A DNA stretch of 64,000 nt from Juglans regia (taxonomy: Eukaryota > Streptophyta > Magnoliopsida > Fagales > Juglandaceae). The DNA lies in the NCBI RefSeq assembly GCF_001411555.2, contig NC_049916.1, positions 27,050,558 to 27,114,557 on the forward strand, written 5' to 3'. The translations under genes and the position numbers were made by a program. Under the pieces are notes generated by a model. That model searched no databases. It was not told where the DNA came from and worked only from the letters and a program-made list of their open reading frames with translations. Below are positions 36,428-48,149 of the stretch, piece after piece; the first letter of the stretch is position 1, and every line of letters starts with the position of its first letter.

Positions 36428-37948
36428 TCTCTATTATATAAGTGCCTATCATACGGCTGTAGACGGAAATTCTTGTTTTCCGTTAAGTGTCTATCAAACG
36501 GCGTTAAGTCCACGTTAAAAGCAATCTGTGTTCTTTTTGTCCCATTCGAAAATCGCTCTCTCAAGTCTCAAACCCAGACCCTCTCTAGAACGTTCCTCTC
36601 TGGAAACCAGACAATCTCTCTCTTAAAACTCGCTCGGCTTCGCCTTTTTCTTCCTCTTCCTCTCCTCCCTCTCCTCGCCGGCCCTTAGTCTCCGGTAGTT
36701 TCGTTTGTTTTTTTTTTGTTTTTTTTCAGGTTTTCGGCCGAATAAAGGGGTGGCCGTTTCGAGCTTCTCCGGTAACCATCGTCCGACATGCGCACTACTG
36801 GGAGAAGCCTCACTCGACGATCTTGCGGTCGACCGGATTGGGAGCCAATCAGAGCGGTGCGTTGCGCCAACGCGCGGTTTAAAGGAAATGCGTGGGTTCT
36901 CAAACCACCGCGATTCATTACGATATCTCTCATGGCTGTGTCCCTGAGTGTTGTGTTCTCTGTTTGGTCACTACAGTGTGATCTTGTCCCCTCCCCTGAC
37001 CGAGTCAGAGTTCTATTTCTTTCTTTTATTCTTGTTGAGCCTTTCGTTTCTTTGGTTTTTAGAGTATTGAGTTTGGTTTTTCTTAGTCCGGTTATTTACA
37101 TCTGGTTAGAAAACTTCCTCTTGCACAGTGTATTTCATGAAGAAAACTTCTTCTTGCCGAGGACCAACACCAGCGTATACGAAGAAAACATTTCTCTGGC
37201 TCGGAGTGTTTTTATGACTGGGTTGGATTGGGTCTCGCATATTTCTGGCCTCTCTTGCTGGTAAGTTTTAGATTTTAGTGTAAAATAGATTATTTGTGTT
37301 GTGTTCCTCTATTTGTGTTGTTGTTATTGGTGGTGTCGTTAATTTTGTGGTGGTCATTTGTTTAGCAGAAATTACCAAAAATTGGAGTTGTTTATTTTTT
37401 TTAGAATCGGTATGTTAGGATTGGGCAATAGAGAGACAGAGAGATTGTTGTGGAAGATCAAATTCTCTTCGATTGATCGTGTTCTCCTTCAATCTCTAAT
37501 GATCTTATTTATTTTTATTTTTATTTAGTACTTATGTTTTCACTTTTTTGTTATTGTTGGAAATGGAAGATTATTGTGGTTATCAGTGATGGTCATGGCA
37601 GCCTGGAAATGGAAAGCCAGGCTTAAGGGGCAAGCGTGTGCAAATTGGAGGAATGATTAGGGGGCTTTTGGTCATTGGGTAGTGTTGGACTTGGTAAATA
37701 TGGATGTAGTGGAGGTTGAAAAGCCGTGGGGTGGTGGGTTTAGTTTGAATACTTTTGTCATGTACATAATACTTTCGTTATTGAAATCTGTGTTTTGGGC
37801 GCTATACATAGAAGTAATAGCTAGCTCAAATCTGGTGAGTTGGGCCTTTTATGACCATCATTATGGGGCAACTTAAGGCTTTGCTCACCTACATTTTCGA
37901 TTATTGTATTTGTTTTTTCCATTTGTCTCATTGTGATTGAGTTGGCTG

Positions 37949-38126
37949 CAGCAAACTGACTTGTTCAAGTTAGACTGTACCAGAGCACCAGATATGAGCA
38001 AGATTTTGCTACCCTGATTTCCAATAAGTTGTAAATATCATGTCTTTCCAATAGCCAATAAGGTAGCAAAATCTTGCTCATATCTGGTGGTGGGTGTATT
38101 GTACTTTCCAATAAGTCAGTTTAAAT
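37949..38126. repeat. Foldback with 27-bp perfect inverted repeats inside the Helitron
   Basis: 37987-38013 (ACCAGATATGAGCAAGATTT and on to TGCTACC) is the exact reverse complement of 38062-38088, with a 48-nt loop. The outer parts AAACTGACTT (about 37953) and AAGTCAGTTT (about 38115) also pair. It may be a small MITE or a hairpin-RNA source. Confidence 0.7.
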
Positions 38127-39250
38127 CTGGAAAAATCTTGAATTTAATCTTCATTTAATTCCAATGTTTCCCAACCTTACTTCAACCTATGGTCTGTTTA
38201 AACTTATTACTGTTTGACTTATTACTTTATAAATGGAATGAAATTATTATGCATCTTTAACTTATCATTCTTTTTTTTTTTTGTTCTACAGGGCATGTTT
38301 ATATCAAACAAAAACTTATTTTTCTTTCAATCGGGCAAGCGATTTTATTTCACGATGCTTCATGATCCCCATTCTCTTCTTTCTGTGGGGCGTGAATCTA
38401 AGGGTCACTATTGGTTCATTTCTCCTTTGTGGTTGTATTTGCATTTAGGAGTTTTTTTTTTTTCTTTCCTGGTTGTTGACTTCTCATTTTTTTTTATCAG
38501 GTGGGTTGGTCCTGCGGGTTGCTTGGATTGGGTCTCCCACGTTTCTGGCCTCTGATTTGCATCCTGGTATGCTTTAGGCTTTACTCTGATCTGCATGGTT
38601 TGTATATTGTTCTTGTGTTTATGCTATTGTTGTTTGTCGTGATTGTGGTGTTGGTTTTGTTGAGCAAAAAAAAAAAAACATAATTGCAAGGTAAAGTGGC
38701 CAACAGAACCTATGCTACATCAAGCGTAATCTATTGGCCATTAACCAATCAAGGCCCCAGACATTTGCAATTGGATGCATTGAGAGGACAATGGATCATT
38801 ACATTTTCTTGAATAACAATGTCAAAAGTGTTGTCATCATATATATTCTCTCCAAATCTTTTACAATTTTTTCTTTCTTTCTCTCTCTTAAATTCGACAT
38901 ATTTTAGTTTTGCTTAGTACATGTATGAGAGAGAGAAGCTTTGCTGATAAAAACAGTCATATCAATATAATCGAAGTTCCAAAAAAATAAAAAAAAAAGA
39001 ACGAACAAGAAAGACACTTAAATCTTACACCTGACATTATTAGAAAATTTAGGTTTATGCTCTTCACTCAGTTTGTGTGGTACAAAGATGCAAGTCAATG
39101 CAAGCTTTCTGCAATTTATACATGTAAAGTATTTATGAGATTCTCACTTTAACTGGCTTTGAAAAAAAAAGAAAAAAAAATGATTTTGATTACTTTAATG
39201 AGAATCATGTATGTTAACAACGTTACTAACATTTCTGATTTTTGTTCATA

Positions 39251-39357
39251 GGAAGGATAAGGATCCATTGAAACCCAAGCATCCAATGTCAGCATTCTTC
39301 TTATTCACAAACAGTAGCCAAGTTGCACTGCTTGCGGAGAAGAAGAGTGTTTTAGAG
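39251..39357 (+). pseudogene. Captured HMG-box gene fragment (3xHMG-box/HMGB6-like)
   Basis: After an AG, the frame reads KDKDPLKPKHPMSAFFLFTN and continues to LLAEKKSVLE before a GT. This is the start of an HMG DNA-binding box, close to the box 2 region of plant 3xHMG-box proteins as I remember them. The rest of the box is absent. A 28-bp stretch (ACAAACAGTAGCCAAGTTGC and flanks) is repeated right after the exon at about 39365-39393. Later blocks at 39575-39620 and 39763-39840 (KKLEAFNEKNMEKVQLITRL) also look exon-like but are unidentified. Confidence 0.72.
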
Positions 39358-39895
39358 GTATTTTATTATCACAAACAGTAGCCAAGTTGCACTGTTTAAT
39401 TTATATAATTTTTCAGGGTCGCGACATTTATATAATTTTTGTATTTTTGAATTTTTGATATATAGTCATTGATCTTAAACAGGAAAATTATCCATTATAT
39501 AGTCATTGTGAAAAATGTAAGACTGCATTTTTTCTATTTTGTTTTGATCTTAAATATAATGGATGGGATCTATCAGGAGCTTGAAGCACTACCCGATCCA
39601 GTGGGGCATACCTGCTAGAAGAAGGTAAAGCACTTATTAATACCAAATTTGGTCTCTATTAAGTTTTGCTGTGCATATTACTGAATAATCCAACATCTTA
39701 CTTTGATTTATAAGAGAAAACCGAATCAGAACCAGTGGATTTGGGTTTATAATTTGATACAGGAGAAAGAATACAAAGAAGCTCGAGGCTTTCAATGAGA
39801 AGAACATGGAAAAAGTACAACTTATAACCAGGTTAATGGAGGTTAGTATCATAACTTTCTGCTTAAAATAAAAGTATATGAATCATGACACATTG

Positions 39896-40266
39896 TCACC
39901 TGCCCCTAGGACTTTCATTAACACGTTACCTGATTGGAGCATGCTTCTTGCCGCTATCACCACAATCTTCTTGGCTGCTGAGAAGCAGTGGATGATACTT
40001 GATTTTTTCTTGAATAACATATGTTTGAGATTTTTTTTCATGAGCTATTGCCTCATTCCTCCTGCTTTTGGTTCCAGGAAACTGCCTTTTTTTCATGAGC
40101 TATTGCCTTATTCCTCCTGCTTTTGGTTCCAGGAAACTACCCTTAATCATGTTAAGAGTGCTGGACTTCTTGGTGATGGCTTTGGTTCAACGCCAAAGAT
40201 GTGCAGAAAGAACCTGATATGGGTGGTTACACGAATGCAGGTGGTGGTAGATCGCTATCCTACTTG
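39896..40266 (+). pseudogene. Captured FATB (palmitoyl-ACP thioesterase) gene fragment
   Basis: Two exon-like pieces are present. At 39896-40003 the frame reads SPAPRTFINTLPDWSMLLAA then ITTIFLAAEKQWMILD. At 40133-40266 it reads ETTLNHVKSAGLLGDGFGST, then CRKNLIWVVTRMQVVVDRYPTW with a GT after TG. Both blocks are hallmarks of plant FATB acyl-ACP thioesterases. The exon that normally lies between them (with the PRRPDMLVDPFG-type region) is missing. The acceptor region before the second piece is duplicated in tandem with a period of 55 bp (about 40033-40140). It cannot encode a working enzyme. Confidence 0.85.
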
Positions 40267-41286
40267 GTAAGCCCACCACTTCATGCATATGGTTTGGCTT
40301 CTTTATCTGCAGTTGTTTTTTGTCATTTATGTTTATATTTCATTTTTTGTTTATCCATTTTCCATATATGGATTTGATGATTTTATCCTACATTGCTACC
40401 ATCCCTTGTAGTTTGCAGGGCTAATTGTGTAACAAAGAATTGGCTCCATGCTTAGCTCTATTTACTTGTTTTTGTACTTAATTGTTCTAAACATTTACTA
40501 ATTTGTGGGGATGACACCGATACAAGGTCAGAATTTTATATCTAAAATCTAATACACTATTTGTTCCTTTGTGGGGCGATTTATTTCTCGAGCCCATTAG
40601 TGTAGGGGAAATGTTAGCCCAAGTAGTCATTAGCAAAAGCATATTAAAGGAAGAGAAAGAAAATGGGTTCACATTCTGATGTTCCCTGTCTTAGAAAATT
40701 GTTTGGGAGAATGGACCAAGTTTGAAGATTTAGGTGAGGTCATTGTGGGAAGTCCTCCTGTAATCAGTAATCAACTGTTATTATAAAAGAAAATGTGTAG
40801 TATTGGCGTGTCTTTGGAGATTGAAAGTTTAAAAGGGTTTGAGGAATTGCTTTGTTAGAGAGGGTGCTACTCTTAGTTGACAAAACTACTATCCTTGAAA
40901 GTCTTTTGCTACAGCCTCTCTGAAAAGAAAGCATTCGAATTGGAGACTTGGGTTGGCAATATGGTTAATGACAGAACATCATGGTATTCGTGGAGATTTG
41001 ATATTATATCATTGGGTTTTGGGTACATGGTTTGTTTTCAACTATGTATGTGACTGCTGAAATTTAATTATGAGCCATATATTGTTTTTTTATGGGTAAA
41101 GTATCAGCCCTGTCGTATTGTAGTATAGAGGATTTTGCATTTATTTTTTAGTGTGAGATTCTCATTGTTATAGATTTAGTTATTGCTTTCCAATTTTGCA
41201 CATGACTATGGAATTTAATTCACGTGTTCCATAGTGTTATTAGAGGAAACAAAATGGTGGTTTTATTGCTATTTTTTCATTCTCAG

Positions 41287-41870
41287 GTTTATGAAGTTCT
41301 AAAGTTGCTGAATGAGCTCTACCTACTACAGCTAGAGATCAAGATGCTCAACAGGTGTTGGATAAGGAATTCCGTTTTAGTTAATTCCCCCAGTCTTCTG
41401 CAAAAATTCGGAATGGATATACTTCCTTTGTTGATCCAGGTTGGTTTTGTGGTATATAGCAATAAATTGAATTTTTTTCCTTATATGGCTTTGTAATGTT
41501 GCCTTCACCCCTTGCACAAGTAGTTAATTCTGGTGCAAATTTATATGTTTGCTATGGCTGCCTTTTTATTATCAACAAGTTAGTTTATTTCAGCAAATCT
41601 GACATGCTTCTTGAATTACTTAAGAATACCAACATTTCAAGGTGAACTAGGCTATCTTGTGTTTACAGTATTAATCCTGATAATATTTCTCTTGAACTGA
41701 AGATTTTTTTTTTCTAATCAGCAGTTTTTTGGCCGGAGTGTTCAATCGAAAGGATCAGCATGTGCTCTTAGTAGCTCTACATATTGTTGAGATGATCCTG
41801 CAAAAGCTTTCTAATATTTTCTTGAGTTCATTTATCAAGGAAGGTGCCCTTTTTGCTATTGATGCATTGT
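41287..41870 (+). pseudogene. Captured UPL3 (HECT ubiquitin ligase) armadillo-region fragment
   Basis: Three exon-like pieces match the armadillo region of plant UPL3. 41287-41439 reads VYEVLKLLNEL, then in a shifted frame ARDQDAQQVLDKEF, then back to SLLQKFGMDILPLLIQ. 41524-41641 reads NSGANLYVCYGCLFIINKLV and on to SDMLLELLKNTNIS. 41725-41870 reads FLAGVFNRKDQHVLLVALHI and on to FLSSFIKEGALFAIDAL. Two compensating frameshifts in the first piece (near 41313 and 41370) show it is not a working coding region. Introns between pieces are retained, so capture was from genomic DNA. Confidence 0.87.
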
Positions 41871-42230
41871 CATTTAAGTAACTATTACGTTTCCTTCTTT
41901 TCATTTATTTGTCTATTTGTTTAATGAAGAAAATAGAAACTATCTATTCAAGATCTAGAAAATAAATATTCTAGAGTGTTGATATTGAAAATCATTTATC
42001 GTATGGTGCCACATGTTTTCATGTGTCATGCTTTGACCCTACTTCAACACAAAAATGTGTAATGCTTTGAACTCGATATAATTGTCCGAAATGATTTTTT
42101 AGATGGATTGACATTTTTCTTGCTTTTGTTGACATAGATGGATTGCTTTTGTGAAAAATCAAAATTTTTTTTATTAAAAACCTTGTCTCACCTAATTAGG
42201 CAAACGTGCTTTGCACGTTGTCCTGGCCTA

Positions 42231-42231
<1 letters not shown>

Positions 42232-42279
<48 letters not shown>
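42232..42279. repeat. TA microsatellite at the right edge of the Helitron
   Basis: This is a run of TA repeats beginning at the T that follows CTAG. The left edge of the Helitron lies in a matching AT run (36401-36423), so the two are probably halves of the original target. Confidence 0.85.
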
Positions 42280-42282
<3 letters not shown>

Positions 42283-43344
42283 AGAGGGGAGGAAATGATA
42301 TGTATATTTGTAGGCTGTGAAGTGCCCAAATCACCCATATGGCGATGTGGGGAAGAGCGGAAGGTAACGTGGTGCAATTGCCACCACCCCCTCCAAGACG
42401 CTCCCTTTCACATTCACTGTCAGCCATTTTAGAAGACATCCCGACAATTAAATTTGGCTTTAAATTTCATACACATTTCTCCCCTTCACGTTGATGGCCT
42501 CTGCTGCAAGTTGCAAGCCAACTGTTGGTCCACGAAAGACACTGTTATTTATTATGATTTCTCCTTTGTTCGTTTGGGTTTTTTTTGGGTGGCCAAAATA
42601 TATAATACGAGGGAGAAAGCTTTAATAATTAACGTGAAAATTTAGGAGATTGGTTGGTGAAATCTAGAATTCGGATTTTCCAAGGTTTTTTTAAAGTATA
42701 GTGGGATGATTGAAAATGAGATGAGATGAAAAATTTGTAAATAATAATAAAATAGTTTGAATTATGATATTTTATGAAAATTTGAAAAATAAGAGAGAAA
42801 AAATTGAATAAAAATATTATAAAATTAAAATATTGTTATAATATATATTTTTAATATTATATTTGTTTTGAAATTTAAAAAAATTGAATTATTTTTTGTA
42901 TTTTGTTTAAAAATTTAGAGAAAGTTGTAATGATTAGTTTGAAAAAATTGTAATAATTAGTTCTTAAGTGATGTTTGGAAAATAAATGAAATGTGATGAG
43001 ATAAGATGAGATGAAAAACATTACCAAACATTCCATAAAATTGTGATCCTCTCTAATTATCTACTCTGATTGCGATGGTTTGTTTTAGTAGATGAGATAA
43101 GATGAATTAAGATTAAAATTAAAAATTGAATAAAATCTTGTTAGAATATATTTTTTTAATATTATTTTTATTTTAGAATTTGAAAAAATTAAATTTTTTA
43201 TTTTATTTTGTGTGAAAATTTAAAAAAATTATAATAATTATATAATATTATATAAGTTGAGAAGTATTGTGAAAATAAACGAAGATAAAAATAAAATGTA
43301 TCTATTTCTCTTTATCGTAAAGTATTATTAAGAAAATAAAATAT
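42280..43344. other. Intergenic region with two MITE copies
   Basis: After a short non-coding stretch, two copies of the GATGA-ended MITE family lie almost back to back at about 42710-43030 and 43085-43285 (GATGAGATAAGATGAATTAA through AAATAAACGAAG). No gene is visible. Confidence 0.5.
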
Positions 43345-44940
43345 CATCAAATTATCAGTTTTGATAATCACCTTTTTAAATTATAAAAAAATTTACAATG
43401 AATCCATTTTCTATTTAAAAGATAAAACTATCCCTGAAAATTAAAAAAAAAAAAAAAAGGACAAAATATCCATTTATTCGATGTATAGGCATGATTTTAT
43501 ATGTTCGGCTGATTCATATTTTTCTTTTCAAAAAAAGAAAAAGCCTGAAGTGATTAAAATCTCCGATTTGATTTTCAACAACTTTTAACTGTTACAGAAT
43601 ATCGATCACCATTATGCATTATGTATGGTCCACATCTAGCCATCGACACAGCGAATCAAATTATAAATAAATAAAAATAGTACTTGTGTCTAGTCATGTA
43701 GAACTACGTACTAACTACTACCCCACAGCTGTTCCCTTCAGTACTGTCCTTCACCCTCGAATTACGTCCAAAAAGTCGACCCTTCTTTTCCTTCCAACTT
43801 CTGCTCCCATTTAACACATTGATCAGATTATTATTTGGGCATCTTTTTCTTCACAAATAATTGCATGAACAAACACTCTTATTTCTCTTTTTTTAATTGT
43901 AGTGTGAAACTTGCATGTTTTAAATGTCGCTACCTTCGCTTTTCATGTTTTATTAAAAAAAGTTGAAATGAGATAGTATAAAGAAAGTGAACGAGTTTTG
44001 ATGAAAGCAATCATAAATTGACTATACAAAACTTAAGACAAGAAGGGAACCTAAACATGCAGAAACACAACTGCAGAAGAGAGATCATATGTATAATGGT
44101 GGTGTCAACTGTTGGCATTAGAAAATCACAAAATAATATAGTTTGGGTTTCTTTAATAAAATATTTAATTCTCCAAAACGCTTCTACCTATGATTTGATG
44201 GCTAGTAATTGACTTTTCTTCATCAATTGAACAACATGGAAAACTCGTTTGTTGTCTGTATAATTAGGTATATCGACCGACCGTCCTTTGAAAACCACAT
44301 CATAGGTTGCTACCTTCGCGCGGTACTGTTAAGCTGGTTTGCTGTCATAATAATAATATACACTCAAATATATGTGTGTGTCTGTGTATTATGCATAAAT
44401 TAGAGGATGCTGGGCTAATGACCAGCTAGAAGGGTATGCGATCGAGCAATATTATAATATCACATGCACTGATGCACACATCTCGATTCTCGACACACTA
44501 AAAACTAAAAAGGTCCTACTTCTGGGGTGCAATTCAATGAGAAAAAAGGACATGAGCAACAACCAGCTTTATGGAAGGGCCACCGATGGTGAGGGTCTGG
44601 AGGATTAAGGATAGGGTAATGCTACAGCTCTGCTGAGGCTCTACCGGGATATAGTATTATTTTATATGTATTTTTTTTAAGTTATTTTTTATATAAAATT
44701 TTCAATATTTTTTAAAAATAAAATAAATTTAGAAAGTAAAAGAAAAAATCAAAAAAATATTTTTTAATAATATTATGATTTTTTTTAAATATTTAAAATT
44801 ATTAAAAAAATTTATATAAAAAATAACTTTTAAAAATACATAAAAATACACTTGTTAGACCCAGCGAGAGCCCCCAGCTGGAAATCTAGCATTTTCCTTA
44901 AGGATATGCTCACCATTTGGTCCATTTCTACCAGTGCATT
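43345..44940. repeat. Segmental duplication, left unit
   Basis: This unit is repeated, diverged, at 48150-49241 and 52139-53550. Shared landmarks include TTTTGATAATCACCTTTTTA, CCCCACAGCTGTTCCCTTC, CTCGAATTACGTCCAAAAAG, TTCTCCAAAACGCTTCTACC, GGGCCACCGATGGTGA and GATATGCTCACCAT. Within this unit, 44615-44900 is an insertion absent from the other copy (a MITE-like segment starting GGGTAATGCTACAGC). It holds no gene. Confidence 0.8.
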
Positions 44941-45320
44941 GAGAACATGCACGTAAAGGCAGAGTATCATGTGAATAAGTCATTTGGTCAAGTTGCTGAT
45001 AGTTTTACAAAACCTCTCAAATATGATATAATATTTCAGAAGTTGAGGATGATAATCCGTGTTGGAAAGATCATGTCAAGTTTAAGGGGCGGTGTTGAAA
45101 ATTTAAACACGACTTTATTGTTGAAACTGAAAGGTTACTTTCAATCAGAATTTGAAGGGGCTATAGTTCTCCAAATTTTGCTTATCAATTGGATTTTTAT
45201 TGAGAAAATTATAGTTAATTAAGAAATAAGAATCTTTTATTAGCACGTGGTTCATGTTTTTATTAGCGTGGTTGTTTTTATTAGCATGTGTTTCTCTTTT
45301 TTTGCGTGTTTTGTCGAACA
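44936..45320 (+). mobile_element. Copia retrotransposon 3' end: RNase H tail, polypurine tract and LTR
   Basis: 44936-45085 encodes the end of Copia pol (GQVADSFTKPLKYDIIFQKL). A purine tract (TTTAAGGGGCGG) precedes an LTR starting TGTTGAAAATTTAAAC at 45093 and ending GTCGAACA at 45320. TCCAT follows (45321-45325). The LTR is the same family as the solo LTR at 17580 and sits at the same position relative to its dioxygenase gene. Confidence 0.82.
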
Positions 45321-45748
45321 TCCATACCATCAAACAAAATGCATTCAAGTGGCCGACTAATTTAATTGAAGAAAAAATTTATTTATCATTAATTTTTTAA
45401 GAGCAATGTTAGGTACAGTCTCTAAATAGAGATTGCAATACAAGTCTAGACTATTTTAATTTCAAAATTTTTTAAAATTATAAAATTACCTCTCTTAAAA
45501 TGATGTTTTCTCTTATTTAATAATGTGCCTGCACATGCAGTCTCCACTTGAGAACTGCAAATAAAATTTCTCAATTTTTTAATCATCATCCCCATAATGG
45601 ACCAATCCTCTACGAAGACAGGTCTTTCTTTTTACTTTATAACAACGTCCATGCAGCACTCATTTTTCCACATCTGATCTCAATCACGTCTAACCATTTC
45701 CTACTCAATTTTCCAATCATCCTCTCAACCATTTTCGATCAGTTTCCC
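45321..45748. promoter_or_regulatory. Promoter region of dioxygenase copy C
   Basis: 45321-45365 and 45595-45748 align with the region upstream of copy B. Between them lies a roughly 230-bp insertion. It starts near AATGTTAGGTACAGTCTCTA and ends near CAGTCTCCACTTGAGAACTG, its ends being inverted and MITE-like, so copy C may have altered upstream control. Confidence 0.55.
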
Positions 45749-47585
45749 ATGACGACATGCAAGAAACTAGCCGAATCACCTGGCCTCACCTCTATTCCTT
45801 CCCTTTACACTTACAACACAAATCCCAAAGATGAAGCAATTTCAGAAGACCCGGAAGACCCAATCCCCGTCATTGATTTATCTTTACTCACCTCAGGCAC
45901 TCCTCATCAACAGTCTCAAGCCATCCAAGAGCTTGGCAAGGCCTGCAAGGACTGGGGCTTCTTCCTGGTAAAATATCAATCAATTTTTAACTATTTCTTT
46001 TCTTTACCAGTACTGTAGATACATGTGTAGTTGGCGCATGCGTGCTCATAAGTTTGAAAACTTGTCTCAGTTGATCAACCATGGCGTACCGGAGAGGCAA
46101 ATGGAGGCAGTGATAGAGGGTATTAGAGGTTTCTTCGATCTGACAGAGGAGGAAAAGAGAGAATTCGAGGGAAAAAACTTCTTGGACCCGATCAGGTGCG
46201 GAACCAGCTTCAATACATCATTGGATAATGTTTTCTTCTGGAGGGATGTTCTCAAAATCCTTTTAAATCCTGATCATGAGTTTCAGTTCCCCTATAAACC
46301 TGCTGGATTCAGGTATTTAATTTATATATATTGGTTTAGCAATTAGCTACTTCATGTGCTTGATTCTTCATTATAGCTGATAATACAATGCTAGTGATCT
46401 GTCTAGATCTTCAAAGGTGGATCATAAAGTTTCTGTGATCACCTTGACCTAAACAAATAAATTATTTATGCTTATCATCTATACACCACAAATTTAATAA
46501 AGAAAAAAAATCATGCAGAGTGTGTGGTGTAAAGACCATGAAATCGTCTTGTTTCTTTCATGACTTGTCGGTTTCGAAAGTTAGAAACAGTTGTCTACAC
46601 GTCCAAGTACTGCTGAGCATGCAATAATAGACTACGTACTCATGTTGAGTGAGTATGTCCTACGTACTAGGTATCATTAATATCGGCCGATGCGATACAA
46701 TGATGTTCCTATATATTAGTTGACATATTAATCCTGAATGATAAAATTAGATAAAGAATAATTAATATTAATTTCTGTAAAATGAATTCTAATATTAGTT
46801 AATTTGTTGCTGTTGTTGCAGGGAGGTTTCAATGGATTACTGCAAAAGAATCCGGGAAGTGGCAAGGGAATTACTCAAAGCAATATCAATGAGCTTGGGA
46901 TTGGAACCCTGCTACATCGAAAAGGCCACGAATCTGGAATCGGGTTTACAACTCTTCGTTGCAAACCTTTACCCTCCCTGTCCACAGCCAGAACTTGCGA
47001 TGGGTTTGCCACCACATTCGGACCACGGCCTCTTGACTCTTCTCATGGAGAATGGAATTGGTGGCCTCCAAACACAGCACAATGGGAATTGGGTCAATGT
47101 CAATGCCATTCCCAACTCCTTTCTAGTCAATATTGCCGATCAGCTTGAGGTTTAAAGCTTCTTCATCTTAATTTCATCATTCATAATCAGCAAGTACTGA
47201 TACCTCATAATCACTTAAATGGAAAAGATAATAAAATTTAAGATAAAATACCATTTTTTCTTAATCGAATATATATATATATATATACTGCCGTATATTC
47301 TAATTTCTACACAATGATGTTTTATTTTTGTATTAGATTTTGAGTAATGGGAAGTACAAGAGTAACGTGCATCGAGCAGTGGTGAACAGCAAAGCTACGA
47401 GGATATCACTCGGCATTGGGAACGGGCCTTCATTGGAGACGATGATCAGGCCAGCACCTGAGTTGGAAAGTAAGGAGCAGGCAGCAGCATACATTGGGAT
47501 GAAATACAAAGACTACATGGAACTTCAACAAAGCAACCAACTTGATGGGAAATCCTGCTTGGATCGTGTTCGAGCTTTCAATTAA
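45749..47585 (+). CDS. 2-oxoglutarate/Fe(II)-dependent dioxygenase, copy C (four exons, 345 aa)
   Basis: The exons are 45749-45967, 46071-46312, 46822-47149 and 47337-47585, with the same GT-AG borders and phases as copy A. The product starts MTTCKKLAESPGLTSIPSLY. It has IPVIDLSLLTSG, LINHGVPERQ, the iron-binding HSD in LPPHSDHGLL, the distal His in SNVHRAVVN and the RIS motif. It is one residue shorter than copy A (one Asp fewer near KILLNPD). Differences from A are scattered and conservative, so both are probably functional. The C-termini after KSCLDRVRAFN are identical. The substrate is unknown; DIOX19- or DMR6-like relatives are the nearest I recall. It lies inside a segmental duplication with retroelement-rich flanks. 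Confidence 0.88.
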
Positions 47586-48149
47586 TTAATGAATGTTGTC
47601 GTATTGTAATTAGTTATTAAAATATAAAATAAATAATAAAAACTATTGTCGAGCTCAGATGCAGGCATGTAATCTAATTGAAAAAAAAATTGGACAATGA
47701 TATGAAATAACGAGATGAGATGAAAATTGAATAAAATATTAAAATAATAATAATAATAAAATTTATATTTTTTTATTAGTTTTAATTTTTGAGATAAATG
47801 ATGATTTCACATAGTATTAGAGTAGAAGTCTTGAGTTCGAATCCTGACTCTACACTATATCTCATTTAATTAAATATTTCATATGTTGGGCCCACCCATT
47901 AATAGAGAGTCTGACCTACAAGTAAATGAAGTATTAAGATATAAAATAAATAATAAAATTTATATATTTCCATCAATTTAAGCTTTTGAAACAAATGAAG
48001 ATTTTACGTTAGTTAATCAAGACACTAGTTGTTCGTAATGATCGATACTCATCAAGTATTTATGCTTTCAAGTGCTTTCGAATAATGCTTGTGTAGTTAG
48101 TTATTGGATCTTATCGGATCAAGCACTTTATAAATACTATAAAAAAAAA
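47586..48149. other. Dioxygenase copy C 3' flank with an insertion
   Basis: The 3' flank seen after copies A and B is split here. 47586-47615 and 48010-48130 match it, while about 47615-48005 is an AT-rich insertion with a MITE-like GAGATGAGATGA stretch at 47710. Confidence 0.5.

Larger units (their letters stand above)
36424..42231 (+). mobile_element. Non-autonomous Helitron with captured gene fragments (about 5.8 kb)
   Basis: The left end is TCTATCTCTATTATATAAG in a TA microsatellite, with either of two TC starts (36424 or 36428) preceded by A. Just inside are AGTGCCTATCATACGGC and AAGTGTCTATCAAACGGC, a subterminal repeat often seen at plant Helitron starts. The right end has the hairpin AACGTGC TTT GCACGTT (42203-42219), then 8 nt, then CTAG (42228-42231), followed by T of another TA microsatellite. 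So insertion is between A and T without duplication, as expected for Helitrons. No Rep/helicase is present. Inside lie fragments of an HMG-box gene, FATB and UPL3, all on the plus strand and with intron-like breaks. A leader-like, CT-rich start (36540-36700) could provide a promoter. Confidence 0.78.

Noticed and set aside
38214..38555. Possible membrane protein frame in the Helitron
   Set aside because: Hydrophobic residues come from poly-T tracts; no domain or start context was found.
44917..45222. Possible independent gene starting MVHFYQCIEN
   Set aside because: From about 44936 it is the end of Copia pol followed by an LTR; the upstream codons come from the duplicated flank.
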